DNA of 45,972 bases from Streptomyces sp. SID10853 (GTDB lineage Bacteria; Actinomycetota; Actinomycetes; Streptomycetales; Streptomycetaceae), in contig NZ_JAAGLN010000032.1 in NCBI RefSeq assembly GCF_010548145.1, positions 1-45,972 on the forward strand. Direction: 5' to 3'. Under the pieces are notes generated by a model that saw only the letters and a list, made by a program, of their open reading frames with translations, was not told the origin of the DNA and did no database searches. How positions within the stretch are numbered: the first letter of the stretch is position 1; every line of letters begins with the position of its first letter. Both the position numbers and the translations under genes were made by a program. Shown piece by piece: positions 1-7,876 of the stretch.

Positions 1-321
1 GCCGCGGTCGCCGCTGCCCGGTCGGCGGCCCCGCGCGGCGCCCGCGTCACGATGGACCGTGCGGGGGAGCTGTGGCGGGTCCGGGTGGAAGCGCCGACGC
101 CGGGGCCCGGCGCCCTCAGCCTGACGCTCAAGGCGGAAGCGGCCGCGCTCGACGAGTCCCGGGTGAGCGGCCCGGGCATCCCCGGCAATCCTGACGAGCC
201 CGGCGGCCCCGGTGACGCCACTGGCTCCGTCAGGGCTGCCGGGAGCAGGGGCTCAGCCAACGCCGGCAGGACGAAGGGCGGAACGCGCGCACTGTCGGAG
301 AAGGCGGAGGTACGGACATGA
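1..321 (+). CDS. TadE-like pilus protein, C-terminal part (5' truncated by window)
   Basis: An open frame runs in from the left edge and stops at 319-321, so only the last 106 codons are visible. The visible part starts with an Ala/Arg-rich stretch and a hydrophilic beta segment (ELWRVRVEAPTPGPG), then a 'LTLKAEAAAL' segment typical of the C-terminal half of TadE minor pilins, followed by a Gly/Pro/Ser-rich tail. In the TadE family the N-terminal membrane anchor, which is off the edge here, holds the protein in the membrane for Flp/Tad pilus assembly. The stop overlaps the next start as ATGA (318-321), so the two are translationally coupled. The family assignment rests mainly on this neighbour and the known Tad-helicase neighbourhood; the visible fragment alone is weakly diagnostic. 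Confidence 0.6.
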   Translation, partial: AAVAAARSAAPRGARVTMDRAGELWRVRVEAPTPGPGALSLTLKAEAAALDESRVSGPGIPGNPDEPGGPGDATGSVRAAGSRGSANAGRTKGGTRALSEKAEVRT

Positions 322-812
322 GCATGAGGAGGTTCGGACGGTATCGGAACGACCGCGGCTCGGCGACGGTGTGGGTGGCCATGGCGATGGCCTCCCTCTG
401 CGTGATCTTCGCGGCCCTGCTTGCGATGGGGCAGGGTGTGGCGGCCCGTCACCGGGCTGGTGGGGCGGCCGACCTGGCGGCCTTGGCAGCCGCCGACCGC
501 GCGCTGCAGGGGCAGAGCACCGCGTGTGCTGCGGCGGTGAGGGTGGCCGGAGCGCAGGGGGCCAGGGTGGTGCGGTGCGCGGTGAGGGACGGGATCGCCG
601 ACCTGACGGCGGAGGCGCGGTTCGGGCCTTATGCACCGAGGGTCAGAGCCCGGGCCGGCCCCCCGGACGATCTCTCGTCCCGGAGCGGTCGCCCGCCTCG
701 CCCGCCCGCGCTGTCTCCACCGTCTCCACTGCTTCCGCCGCCTCCGAAGGATTCGCCCGATCGGGTGAATCGGGTGAATCAGTGGCAGGAGCTTCGCGGA
801 GGAGTTCCGTGA
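318..812 (+). CDS. TadE/TadG-like pilus-assembly protein of the helicase/secretion neighbourhood
   Basis: This 164-residue protein begins with a basic N-terminus ending in DRGSATVWVAMAMAS, followed by one hydrophobic helix (about residues 18-40). A 'HRAGGAADLAALAAA' helix comes next, which is the hallmark of the TadE/TadG-like family found beside a DEAH helicase in actinobacteria. Two Cys residues (about 75 and 89) flank the next segment. The family core seems to end near residue 115 (RVRARAGPP). The remaining 50 or so residues are Pro/Ser/Arg-rich low complexity and lie antisense to the helicase 3' end, overlapping it by 170 bp. It is probably a minor pilin or membrane component of the Tad secretion apparatus, co-transcribed with the preceding gene through the ATGA overlap. 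Confidence 0.75.
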   Translation: MSMRRFGRYRNDRGSATVWVAMAMASLCVIFAALLAMGQGVAARHRAGGAADLAALAAADRALQGQSTACAAAVRVAGAQGARVVRCAVRDGIADLTAEARFGPYAPRVRARAGPPDDLSSRSGRPPRPPALSPPSPLLPPPPKDSPDRVNRVNQWQELRGGVP

Positions 813-3231
813 GGAGGCGTACGGCGCCTCGTTTGTGCAGGGGGTCGTTGCCGTTGCCGCATTTCGGGGACTGGATGCAGGAGGGGCAGCCCGCTTCGCA
901 CTCGCAGGATGCGATGGCTTCCCGGGTCGCGGTGAGCCATTCACGGGCCGTGTGGAAGGCCCGTTCGGCGAAGCCCGCCCCGCCGGGGTGGCCGTCGTAC
1001 ACGAAGACCGTCGGCAGCAGGGTGTCCGGGTGCAGGGGGATGGAGACGCCCCCGATGTCCCAGCGGTCGCAGGTGGCGAAGAGCGGCAGCATGCCGATGG
1101 AGGCGTGTTCTGCGGCGTGCAGGGCGCCCGCGAGCTGTTCCGGGTTGATGCGGGCGGCATCGAGCTGGTCCTCGGTGACCGTCCACCACACGGCCCGGGT
1201 GCGCAGGGTGCGGGGTGGCAGGTCGAGCTTGGTCTCACCGAGCACTTCCCCGGTGATGAGCCTGCGGCGCAGGAAGGAGACCACCTGGTTGGTGACCTCG
1301 ACGGACCCGTAGCAGAGCCGCCCGGTGCCCCAGGGGATTTCGGTGTCGGTCTCCAGGACGGCGATGGCGGTGGTGTCCCGTGCGGTGGTCGAGTACGGCG
1401 GCCCGGCCTCCTCGACGAGGGCGGCGGAATCCTCCAGGTCCAGGTGCTTCACCACGTAGGTGCGTCCTTGGTGGAGGTGCACGGCGCCGTCGTGGACGGT
1501 GGTGTGGGAGGAGGCTTCGTCGACCGTGCCGAGGAGCCGGCCGGTGCCCGCCTCGACGATCTGGACGGGGCGGCCGCCCTCGCCGCGGATGTCGGTGAGG
1601 TCCGCGGCCCGCTCCCGCCGGGTCCAGTACCAGGACTTTCCCCGGCGGCGCAGCAGTTTCGCGGTCTCCAGCTGCGGCATCAGTCCGGCGGCCGCCGGAC
1701 CGAAGAGGTCCAGATCGGAGGCTGTGAGCGGTAGTTCCGCCGCGGCCGCGCACAGATGGGGGGCGAGGACGTACGGGTTGTCCGGGTCCAGGACGGTGGA
1801 CTCCACCGGCTGCTGGAAGAGAGCTTCCGGGTGGTGGACGAGGTAGGTGTCCAGCGGATCGTCACGGGCCACCAGGACGGCGAGAGCGCCGCCGCCCGAG
1901 CGGCCCGCCCGCCCCGCCTGCTGCCAGAGGGACGCCCGGGTGCCCGGGTAGCCGGCGATGACGACGGCGTCCAGCCCCGAGACGTCGATGCCGAGTTCCA
2001 GGGCGGTGGTGGCGGCGAGGCCGAGCAGTTCGCCGGAGTGCAGGGCGGCTTCGATGGCGCGGCGTTCCTCGGGGAGGTAGCCGCCCCGGTAGGCGGCGAC
2101 CCTGGAGACCAGCGAGCGGTCGACCTGGGCCAGACGTTCCTGGGCGATGACGGAGATCAGCTCCGCGCCGCGCCGGGACCGTACGAAGGCGACCGAGCGG
2201 ACACCCTGCACGGTCAGATCGGTGAGGAGGTCGGCTGTCTCGGCAGTGGCGGTACGCCGTACGGGAGCGCCCTGCTCGCCGTGGAGTTCGGTGAGCGGCG
2301 GCTCCCACAGGGCGAAGACCAGTTCGCCGCGGGGAGAGGCGTCGTCGGCCACCTCGTGCACGGGGAGGCCGGTGAGACGGCGCGCGGTCACAGCCGGCTG
2401 CGCCGCGGTGGCGGATGCCAGGAGGAAGACGGGGTCGGAGCCGTAGCGGGCGCAGAGGCGGCGCAGCCGGCGCACCACTTGCGCCACATGCGAGCCGAAG
2501 ACGCCCCGGTAGGTGTGGCACTCGTCGATGACCACGTACCGCAGTGCGCGCAGGAAGGAGGCCCAGCGCGGGTGGGAGGGCAGGATCCCGCGGTGCAGCA
2601 TGTCCGGATTGGTGAGGACGTAGTTGCCGAACTGACGTACCCATTCGCGCTCTTCGACGGGCGTGTCACCGTCGTAGACGGCCGGTCTGATGCCATGGCC
2701 CAGTGGCGCGGCCAGCTCCCGGAAGGAGCGCCGCTGGTCGGCGGCGAGGGCCTTGGTGGGGGCGAGGTAGAGGGCGGTGGCGCCCCGGCCGTTGGGCGCC
2801 TCCGAGCCGTCCAGGAGGGCCGAGAGGACCGGTGCGAGGTACGCGAGCGACTTGCCCGAGGCCGTACCCGTGGCGATGATCACAGATTCGCCGTCGAGCG
2901 CATGTTCGGCGGCTGTGGCCTGATGGGCCCATGGATGTTCGATGCCCAGTGCCTGAATGGACGCAATCACTTCGGGCCGGATGCGATCGGGCCAGACGGC
3001 ATGGCGCCCCGCTCGCGGGGGCAGGTGCTCCGTATGAGTGATGCGCGAAGCCCGGTTCTGCCCTGCGGAGAGACGGTCGAGTATCTGCCGCGGACCGGGT
3101 CGTGCACCCGTGTCCCCGGTGGGTTGTCCGGAGCGTTGATTCTTGGCCATCGGTACCGAGTGTGTCACCGGCATGACGGACAATGGGCTGAAGGCGTCGT
3201 GCATGCCTGCTGGTAAGTGATTGAATGCCAT
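643..3231 (-). CDS. DEAH-type superfamily 2 helicase with DUF1998 zinc-binding C-terminus (Hrq1/YprA-MrfA-like)
   Basis: The 862-residue protein has the full set of SF2 motifs: Walker A ATGTASGKS near residue 124, motif II IDECH near 235, motif III SATA near 265, and motif VI QQAGRAGR in the second RecA domain. Near residue 775 it carries a four-cysteine cluster (CECEAGCPSCIQ...C) of the DUF1998/MZB type. This architecture matches Hrq1 and Bacillus YprA/MrfA, 3'-5' helicases used in repair of crosslinks and bulky lesions, so a repair role is inferred. I chose the ATG giving MAFNHLPAG because related Streptomyces proteins start there as I remember them; an upstream in-frame ATG at 3273 also exists and no strong ribosome site separates them. 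The C-terminal 50 residues are low complexity and overlap the convergent TadE-like gene. Confidence 0.9.
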   Translation of the reverse strand: MAFNHLPAGMHDAFSPLSVMPVTHSVPMAKNQRSGQPTGDTGARPGPRQILDRLSAGQNRASRITHTEHLPPRAGRHAVWPDRIRPEVIASIQALGIEHPWAHQATAAEHALDGESVIIATGTASGKSLAYLAPVLSALLDGSEAPNGRGATALYLAPTKALAADQRRSFRELAAPLGHGIRPAVYDGDTPVEEREWVRQFGNYVLTNPDMLHRGILPSHPRWASFLRALRYVVIDECHTYRGVFGSHVAQVVRRLRRLCARYGSDPVFLLASATAAQPAVTARRLTGLPVHEVADDASPRGELVFALWEPPLTELHGEQGAPVRRTATAETADLLTDLTVQGVRSVAFVRSRRGAELISVIAQERLAQVDRSLVSRVAAYRGGYLPEERRAIEAALHSGELLGLAATTALELGIDVSGLDAVVIAGYPGTRASLWQQAGRAGRSGGGALAVLVARDDPLDTYLVHHPEALFQQPVESTVLDPDNPYVLAPHLCAAAAELPLTASDLDLFGPAAAGLMPQLETAKLLRRRGKSWYWTRRERAADLTDIRGEGGRPVQIVEAGTGRLLGTVDEASSHTTVHDGAVHLHQGRTYVVKHLDLEDSAALVEEAGPPYSTTARDTTAIAVLETDTEIPWGTGRLCYGSVEVTNQVVSFLRRRLITGEVLGETKLDLPPRTLRTRAVWWTVTEDQLDAARINPEQLAGALHAAEHASIGMLPLFATCDRWDIGGVSIPLHPDTLLPTVFVYDGHPGGAGFAERAFHTAREWLTATREAIASCECEAGCPSCIQSPKCGNGNDPLHKRGAVRLLTELLREAPATDSPDSPDRANPSEAAEAVETVETARAGEAGDRSGTRDRPGGRPGL

Positions 3232-3311
3232 CGCGGCTGGCGATCCGTTCCCTGGCTCCGCCGGGGAGACCACGTGGGGCGGCCGCTCGATAGCAAGGTG
3301 CTGGAGGATCC

Positions 3312-3665
3312 GTGGACCTGTCCCTGTCGACTCGCAATGTGTCCGGGCCTGGTGGCGACCGTACGGTCGTCGAGGTCGGTGGCGAGATTGATGTATATAC
3401 CGCGCCCAAGCTGCGCGAGCAGTTGGTCGAGTTGGTGAACGACGGCAGTTACCACCTGGTCGTCGACATGGAGGGCGTGGACTTCCTCGACTCCACCGGA
3501 CTCGGCGTGCTCGTAGGCGGCCTGAAGCGCGTGCGTGCCCATGAGGGCTCGCTGCGCCTGGTCTGCAACCAGGAGCGCATTCTCAAGATCTTCCGTATCA
3601 CCGGTCTGACCAAGGTGTTTCCGATCCACACCACGGTCGATGAAGCCGTCGCGGCAACCGACTGA
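3312..3665 (+). CDS. bldG: Anti-sigma factor antagonist BldG (STAS domain)
   Basis: This 117-residue single STAS-domain protein is nearly identical to S. coelicolor BldG as I remember it. The phosphorylatable serine is Ser61 in [14 protein letters not shown]. BldG is required for aerial mycelium and antibiotic production. When unphosphorylated it binds anti-sigma factors and releases sigma factors such as SigH. The start is GTG at 3312, with GGAGGA at 3303-3308 as ribosome site. A few residues (SGPGG) after position 10 make it slightly longer than the 113-residue S. coelicolor protein. The gene lies 84 bp upstream of the anti-sigma gene, with which it is co-transcribed in S. coelicolor. Confidence 0.97.
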   Translation: MDLSLSTRNVSGPGGDRTVVEVGGEIDVYTAPKLREQLVELVNDGSYHLVVDMEGVDFLDSTGLGVLVGGLKRVRAHEGSLRLVCNQERILKIFRITGLTKVFPIHTTVDEAVAATD

Positions 3666-3749
3666 CGGCTCCGGAGGAAGAACGCAGGGGTACCGGGCTC
3701 CCAGCCCGGTCCCCCCGAGAAGCACGCCCGTACGTCTGAGGGGGACCGC

Positions 3750-4214
3750 ATGGCCACCGTTGAACTCCGTTTCAGCGCCCAGCCCGAACATGTGAGGACG
3801 GCTCGCCTGGTGGCGGCCGCCGTGGCACGCCGGGCCGGGGTCGATGAGGCCGTGCTGGACGAAGTGAGACTCGCGGTCGGCGAGGCGTGTTCCCGTGCGG
3901 TGGGTCTCCACCGCGGCAATGGCATCTCGGCGCCCGTCCGCGTCGTACTGATCGAGGAGGAGAAGTCTTTCTCCATCGAAGTCGGGGACGAGGTGCCGAG
4001 TACGGGCGGTGCGGCCTCCGCGGATTCCGGGGCGTCCGACGCTCCGGCCGTGGGGGGCGCCGACCCGTCCCTGGACGGCTCCGCGGACGGTGAGGACGAG
4101 ATGGGCCTCGCGGTCATCAGTGGTCTGGTCGACGATGTGGAGGTCACTTCCGGCGAGGCCGGCGGAGTCATCCGTATGACGTGGCCGACGGCATCGGCGG
4201 CCGAGCTGCCCTGA
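3750..4214 (+). CDS. RsbW-like ATP-binding anti-sigma factor, BldG partner
   Basis: This 154-residue HATPase_c_2 (RsbW/SpoIIAB-type) protein carries the N-box segment LDEVRLAVGEACSRAV near residues 38-53 and a C-terminal 'DEMGLAVISGLVDDVEV' G-box-like segment. Between them is an acidic Ser/Ala/Gly-rich insert (about residues 88-115) not typical of RsbW. It corresponds by position and sequence to the gene downstream of bldG in S. coelicolor (orf3, SCO3548). Its expected role is to bind a sigma factor and BldG in a partner-switching module and perhaps phosphorylate BldG. Ribosome site GAGGGGGA (3738-3745) precedes ATG 3750. A strong terminator follows at 4255. Confidence 0.92.
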   Translation: MATVELRFSAQPEHVRTARLVAAAVARRAGVDEAVLDEVRLAVGEACSRAVGLHRGNGISAPVRVVLIEEEKSFSIEVGDEVPSTGGAASADSGASDAPAVGGADPSLDGSADGEDEMGLAVISGLVDDVEVTSGEAGGVIRMTWPTASAAELP

Positions 4215-4254
4215 CCGCCCTGATCGCCCCGACCGGACTGCCGTCCCCTTTACC

Positions 4255-4279
4255 GGCCCTGCTCAGCAGGGCCTTTTTT
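4255..4279 (+). terminator. Rho-independent terminator of the bldG operon
   Basis: GGCCCTGCT and AGCAGGGCC form a perfect 9-bp inverted repeat around one base (4255-4273), followed directly by six T (4274-4279). It lies 40 bp after the anti-sigma gene stop. Confidence 0.9.
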
Positions 4280-4410
4280 GTTTTCCTTGATCCCTGAGTT
4301 GTATTGCGTGCCGCAACGCGCATCCCATTGAATGCCTCTGCCCCATTACTTTCTCTTTGTGCTCCGGAGCAGGTTTATTCAGACGGGGATCAATTCCGTT
4401 TACCGCGCCC

Positions 4411-4439
4411 TGTTTTGATCAGGATCCGCTCCCTACAAT
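4411..4439 (+). promoter_or_regulatory. Probable hppA promoter
   Basis: A strong -10 hexamer TACAAT (4434-4439) lies 38 bp before the hppA ATG in an unusually AT-rich 100-bp stretch. TGTTTT at 4411-4416 gives a 17-bp spacer as a weak -35. TTGATC at 4415-4420 looks better but would leave only 13 bp. Confidence 0.5.
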
Positions 4440-4477
4440 CCGTCCACATCTTGAGCTCTGAGCATCAAGGAGGACGA

Positions 4478-6877
4478 ATGGCGGGGCTCCTCAACCCACA
4501 GCAGTCCGAACACTCCACATCCCTCGCGGCCGCGGCCCTCACCGACGGCAACCGGATCATCGTGATCGTCATCGCCGTGGTGGCGCTGGCGGCCCTGCTC
4601 GTCGCCCAGCTGCTGGTACGTCAGGTGCTGGCCGCCGGCGAGGGCACCGATTCGATGAAAGAGATCGCGGCAGCGGTGCAGGAAGGCGCGAATGCCTATC
4701 TGGGCAGGCAGTTGCGCACACTGGGCGTCTTTGCCGTCGTCGTGTTCTTCCTGCTCTTCCTGCTCCCGGCCGACGACTGGTCCCAGCGCGCGGGGCGTTC
4801 CGTCTTCTTCCTGGTCGGTGCGCTTTTCTCGGCGATCACCGGATACATCGGCATGCGGCTCGCCGTAAGAGCGAATGTGCGCGTGGCGGCAGCGGCCCGG
4901 GAAGCGACTCCGGGGGAGGGTGAGCCGGAAAAGGATCTCACCGCTGTCTCGCACAAGGCAATGAAGATCGCTTTCCGTACGGGCGGCGTGGTCGGCATGT
5001 TCACCGTGGGCCTCGGCCTGCTCGGTGCCTCCTGCGTCGTGCTCGTCTACGCGGCCGACGCGCCCAAGGTGCTGGAGGGCTTCGGGCTCGGCGCCGCACT
5101 GATCGCCATGTTCATGAGGGTCGGCGGCGGTATCTTCACCAAGGCCGCCGATGTCGGTGCCGACCTGGTCGGCAAGGTGGAGCAGGGCATTCCGGAGGAC
5201 GACCCGCGCAACGCCGCGACCATCGCGGACAACGTGGGTGACAACGTCGGCGACTGCGCGGGTATGGCCGCCGACCTCTTCGAGTCCTACGCCGTCACGC
5301 TCGTCGCCGCCCTCATCCTCGGTAAGGCCGCCTTCGGGAATTCCGGCCTCGCCTTCCCCCTGATCGTCCCGGCGATCGGCGTGGTCACCGCGATGATCGG
5401 AATCTTCGCGGTCGCCCCGCGGCGCTCCGACCGCAGCGGGATGTCCGCGATCAACCGCGGCTTCTTCATCTCCGCCGTGATCTCCCTGGTCCTGGTGGCC
5501 GCGGCGGTCTACACCTATCTGCCCGGTTCGTACGGCGACCTGCACGGCGTCACCGACGCGACCATCCGGGCGCACAGCGGCGATCCGAGGACCCTCGCCC
5601 TGGTGGCGGTCGCCATCGGTATCGTCCTGGCCGCGCTCATCCAGCAGCTGACCGGCTACTTCACCGAGACCAGCCGCCGCCCGGTCAGGGACATCGGCAA
5701 GTCGTCACTCACCGGCGCCGCGACCGTGGTGCTCGCGGGGGTCGCCATCGGGCTGGAGTCCGCTGTCTACACCGCGCTGCTCATCGGGCTCGGGGTGTAC
5801 GGGGCGTTCCTGCTCGGCGGTACGTCGATCATGCTCGCCCTCTTCGCGGTGGCTCTGGCAGGAACGGGCCTGCTCACCACCGTCGGTGTCATCGTCGCGA
5901 TGGACACCTTCGGCCCGGTCTCCGACAACGCGCAGGGCATCGCCGAGATGTCCGGCGACGTCGAAGGCGCGGGCGCCCAGGTGCTCACCGACCTGGACGC
6001 GGTCGGCAACACCACCAAGGCCATCACCAAGGGCATCGCCATCGCGACGGCGGTGCTCGCGGCCTCGGCGCTCTTCGGTTCCTACCGCGACGCCCTCGCC
6101 ACGGCCGTCGACGACGTACACGCCAAGGCGGGTGAACTCGGCCTGAGCATGGACATCTCCCAGCCCAACAACCTGGTGGGCCTGATGTTCGGCGCCGCGG
6201 TCGTCTTCCTCTTCTCGGGGCTCGCCGTCAACGCGGTCTCACGCTCGGCCGGGTCCGTGGTCTACGAGGTCAGGCGGCAGTTCCGCGAGCACCCCGGGAT
6301 CATGGACTACAGCGAGAAGCCCGAGTACGGCCGGGTGGTCGACATCTGCACCAAGGACGCCCTGCGCGAGCTGACCACGCCGGGCCTGCTCGCGGTGATG
6401 GCGCCCATCGCGGTCGGTTTCACCCTCGGCGTCGGGGCGCTCGGCTCGTTCCTCGCGGGCGCGATCGGGGCCGGCACCCTGATGGCCGTCTTCCTGGCCA
6501 ACTCCGGTGGCGCGTGGGACAACGCCAAGAAACTCGTCGAGGACGGCCACCACGGCGGCAAGGGCAGCGACGCCCATGCGGCGACCGTCATCGGCGACAC
6601 GGTCGGCGACCCGTTCAAGGACACGGCGGGCCCGGCGATCAACCCGCTGCTCAAGGTGATGAACCTGGTGGCGCTGCTGATCGCGCCCGCGGTGGTGAGG
6701 TTCAGCTACGGGGACAACGCCAGTGCTCCGGTGCGGGCCGTGGTGGCGGCGGTCGCCATCGTGGTCATCGTCGGCGCGGTGTACGTGTCGAAGCGGCGGG
6801 GCGTCTCCGTGGGCGGAGCGGAGGAAGAAGCCGGCGAGACGGCGGGCCCTGCGGTGGCCGCCCAGGACAGCCCCTAG
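4478..6877 (+). CDS. hppA: K+-independent membrane-bound proton-pumping pyrophosphatase
   Basis: The 799-residue, multi-pass (about 16 helices) H+-PPase hydrolyses pyrophosphate and pumps protons across the cytoplasmic membrane. Diagnostic motifs are visible: the catalytic loop DVGADLVGKVEQGIPEDDPRN near 225-245, DNVGDNVGDCAGMAADLFES just after, and DTVGDPFKDTAGPAINPLLK near the C-terminus. The segment DAVGNTTKAITKG has Lys where K+-dependent enzymes have Ala, which assigns it to the K+-independent class. A longer in-frame frame reaches back to 4304, but ATG 4478 has AAGGAGG at 4467-4473 and the family's N-terminus. The C-terminal 25 residues are Glu/Ala-rich and cytosolic. It is likely monocistronic. 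Confidence 0.96.
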   Translation: MAGLLNPQQSEHSTSLAAAALTDGNRIIVIVIAVVALAALLVAQLLVRQVLAAGEGTDSMKEIAAAVQEGANAYLGRQLRTLGVFAVVVFFLLFLLPADDWSQRAGRSVFFLVGALFSAITGYIGMRLAVRANVRVAAAAREATPGEGEPEKDLTAVSHKAMKIAFRTGGVVGMFTVGLGLLGASCVVLVYAADAPKVLEGFGLGAALIAMFMRVGGGIFTKAADVGADLVGKVEQGIPEDDPRNAATIADNVGDNVGDCAGMAADLFESYAVTLVAALILGKAAFGNSGLAFPLIVPAIGVVTAMIGIFAVAPRRSDRSGMSAINRGFFISAVISLVLVAAAVYTYLPGSYGDLHGVTDATIRAHSGDPRTLALVAVAIGIVLAALIQQLTGYFTETSRRPVRDIGKSSLTGAATVVLAGVAIGLESAVYTALLIGLGVYGAFLLGGTSIMLALFAVALAGTGLLTTVGVIVAMDTFGPVSDNAQGIAEMSGDVEGAGAQVLTDLDAVGNTTKAITKGIAIATAVLAASALFGSYRDALATAVDDVHAKAGELGLSMDISQPNNLVGLMFGAAVVFLFSGLAVNAVSRSAGSVVYEVRRQFREHPGIMDYSEKPEYGRVVDICTKDALRELTTPGLLAVMAPIAVGFTLGVGALGSFLAGAIGAGTLMAVFLANSGGAWDNAKKLVEDGHHGGKGSDAHAATVIGDTVGDPFKDTAGPAINPLLKVMNLVALLIAPAVVRFSYGDNASAPVRAVVAAVAIVVIVGAVYVSKRRGVSVGGAEEEAGETAGPAVAAQDSP

Positions 6878-6965
6878 CTGTGGGGAGCGCGGGCTGTACC
6901 GATCAGGGGCGCCCGACAGCCCCGGTGCAGCTCCTGTGCGGCGCCGGTAATGGCCCATCAGGCGG

Positions 6966-7001
6966 GGGGCGGTCAGGCCGTGCTGACGGCATGTCCGCCC
7001 C
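6966..7001 (+). terminator. Hairpin after hppA
   Basis: Nested inverted repeats lie here: GGGGCGG (6966-6972) with CCGCCCC (6995-7001), and GTCAG with CTGAC inside (6972-6976, 6983-6987). No T-tract follows, as is common in Streptomyces. The rest of the 288-bp gap up to 7165 shows no gene. Confidence 0.4.
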
Positions 7002-7165
7002 TCGCTGTATGCCGGTGCATGGTCCTGCTCCCGTGAGCCTTGTCTCTCCCGCCCCGTTTTGGTGCAAATGGCTTTAATGCGGTCAAAAACGGGCGCACGA
7101 CACGCGAATGTCGCCCACTTGGCGTGTATGTTCCGGGGCCGAGAGCCTTGGAAGGGACCAATCCG

Positions 7166-7735
7166 GTGAACAAGAAGCTTGCTGCCGCACTGTCCGGCGG
7201 TGCGGTACTGGTACTGGCGTTGTCGGGCTGCGGTGACAGCAGCAGTGACAAGACGAACGACTGGGCCAAGTCGCTCTGCGGCGACATCGGGCCCCAGCTG
7301 ACGAAGATCAACAAGGCCAACCAGCAGATCACCGCCGTGGCGGCGGACGGCAAGCCCGCGGACATCCAGAAGGCCGACTCGGCCGCGTTCCAGGACCTGT
7401 CCTCGGCCGACGCGGCCATCGCCGCCGGGCTCAAGAAGGCCGGGCCGCCGCCCGGTGACGACGGCAAGAAGATCCAGCAGGACGCCATCACCGAGCTGAA
7501 CGCCAACTCGAAGGCGTACGCCGGCCTGAAGAAGCAGGTCGACGCGTTGAACGTCAAGGACCAGCAGAAGTTCTCCGACGGCCTCAAGAGCATCGGCGAG
7601 AACATGAAGAAGATCGACGAGACCGCCTACAAGAAGCTCTTCTCCGGCGACACGGGCAAGGCGCTGCTCAACCAGGACGCGTGCAAGGTCGCGACGTCCT
7701 CGCCGTCCCCCACCGTCGCGCCCTCCAAGGCGTAG
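7166..7735 (+). CDS. Small secreted lipoprotein of unknown function
   Basis: The 189-residue protein begins with a lipoprotein signal peptide: NKK, a hydrophobic core, then LALSGC with the lipidated Cys at residue 22. The mature part is mostly helical and rich in Lys, Asp, Ala and Gln, with two further Cys near residues 39 and 178 (KSLCGDIG and QDACKVA) that could form a disulfide. It ends in a Ser/Pro/Thr tail. I recognise no enzymatic motif; similar 'small secreted proteins' occur at this place in other Streptomyces. GTG 7166 was chosen because it gives a complete signal peptide and has GGAAGGGA at 7150-7157; the open frame extends to 7040 but the extra residues do not fit a signal peptide. 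A perfect terminator follows. Confidence 0.85.
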   Translation: MNKKLAAALSGGAVLVLALSGCGDSSSDKTNDWAKSLCGDIGPQLTKINKANQQITAVAADGKPADIQKADSAAFQDLSSADAAIAAGLKKAGPPPGDDGKKIQQDAITELNANSKAYAGLKKQVDALNVKDQQKFSDGLKSIGENMKKIDETAYKKLFSGDTGKALLNQDACKVATSSPSPTVAPSKA

Positions 7736-7765
7736 CGCGGCGGAGCCCGGCCGACCGGCCGGCGA

Positions 7766-7819
7766 CCGCTGATGGCTGACACCCCGACCGCGGCCGGGGT
7801 GTCAGCCATCAGCGGTTTT
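7766..7819 (+). terminator. Very strong terminator after the lipoprotein gene
   Basis: A perfect 21-bp stem (7766-7786 with 7795-7815, CCGCTGATGGC...) encloses an 8-base loop and is followed by TTTT. It separates the lipoprotein gene from the methyltransferase gene, whose open frame starts inside the hairpin but whose real start is downstream. Confidence 0.93.
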
Positions 7820-7847
7820 CCGCTGTCCGCCGCGCTCGGTGCGGGCG

Positions 7848-7876
7848 TTGTCAGTGGGAGCAGCCACAATGGAGCG
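7848..7876 (+). promoter_or_regulatory. RecA-NDp (PafBC)-like promoter of the methyltransferase gene
   Basis: TTGTCAGTG (7848-7856), eight bases, then CACAAT (7865-7870) fits the actinobacterial damage-inducible promoter consensus TTGTCRGTG-N8-TANNNT. The exception is C for T at the first -10 base. The start codon follows six bases after the hexamer, so the transcript would be leaderless. Confidence 0.6.

Noticed and set aside
3172..3190. A damage-type TTGTC promoter for the helicase on the minus strand
   Set aside because: TTGTCCGTC occurs there, but the hexamer eight bases on is GACACA, and the site lies inside the probable coding region downstream of the chosen start.
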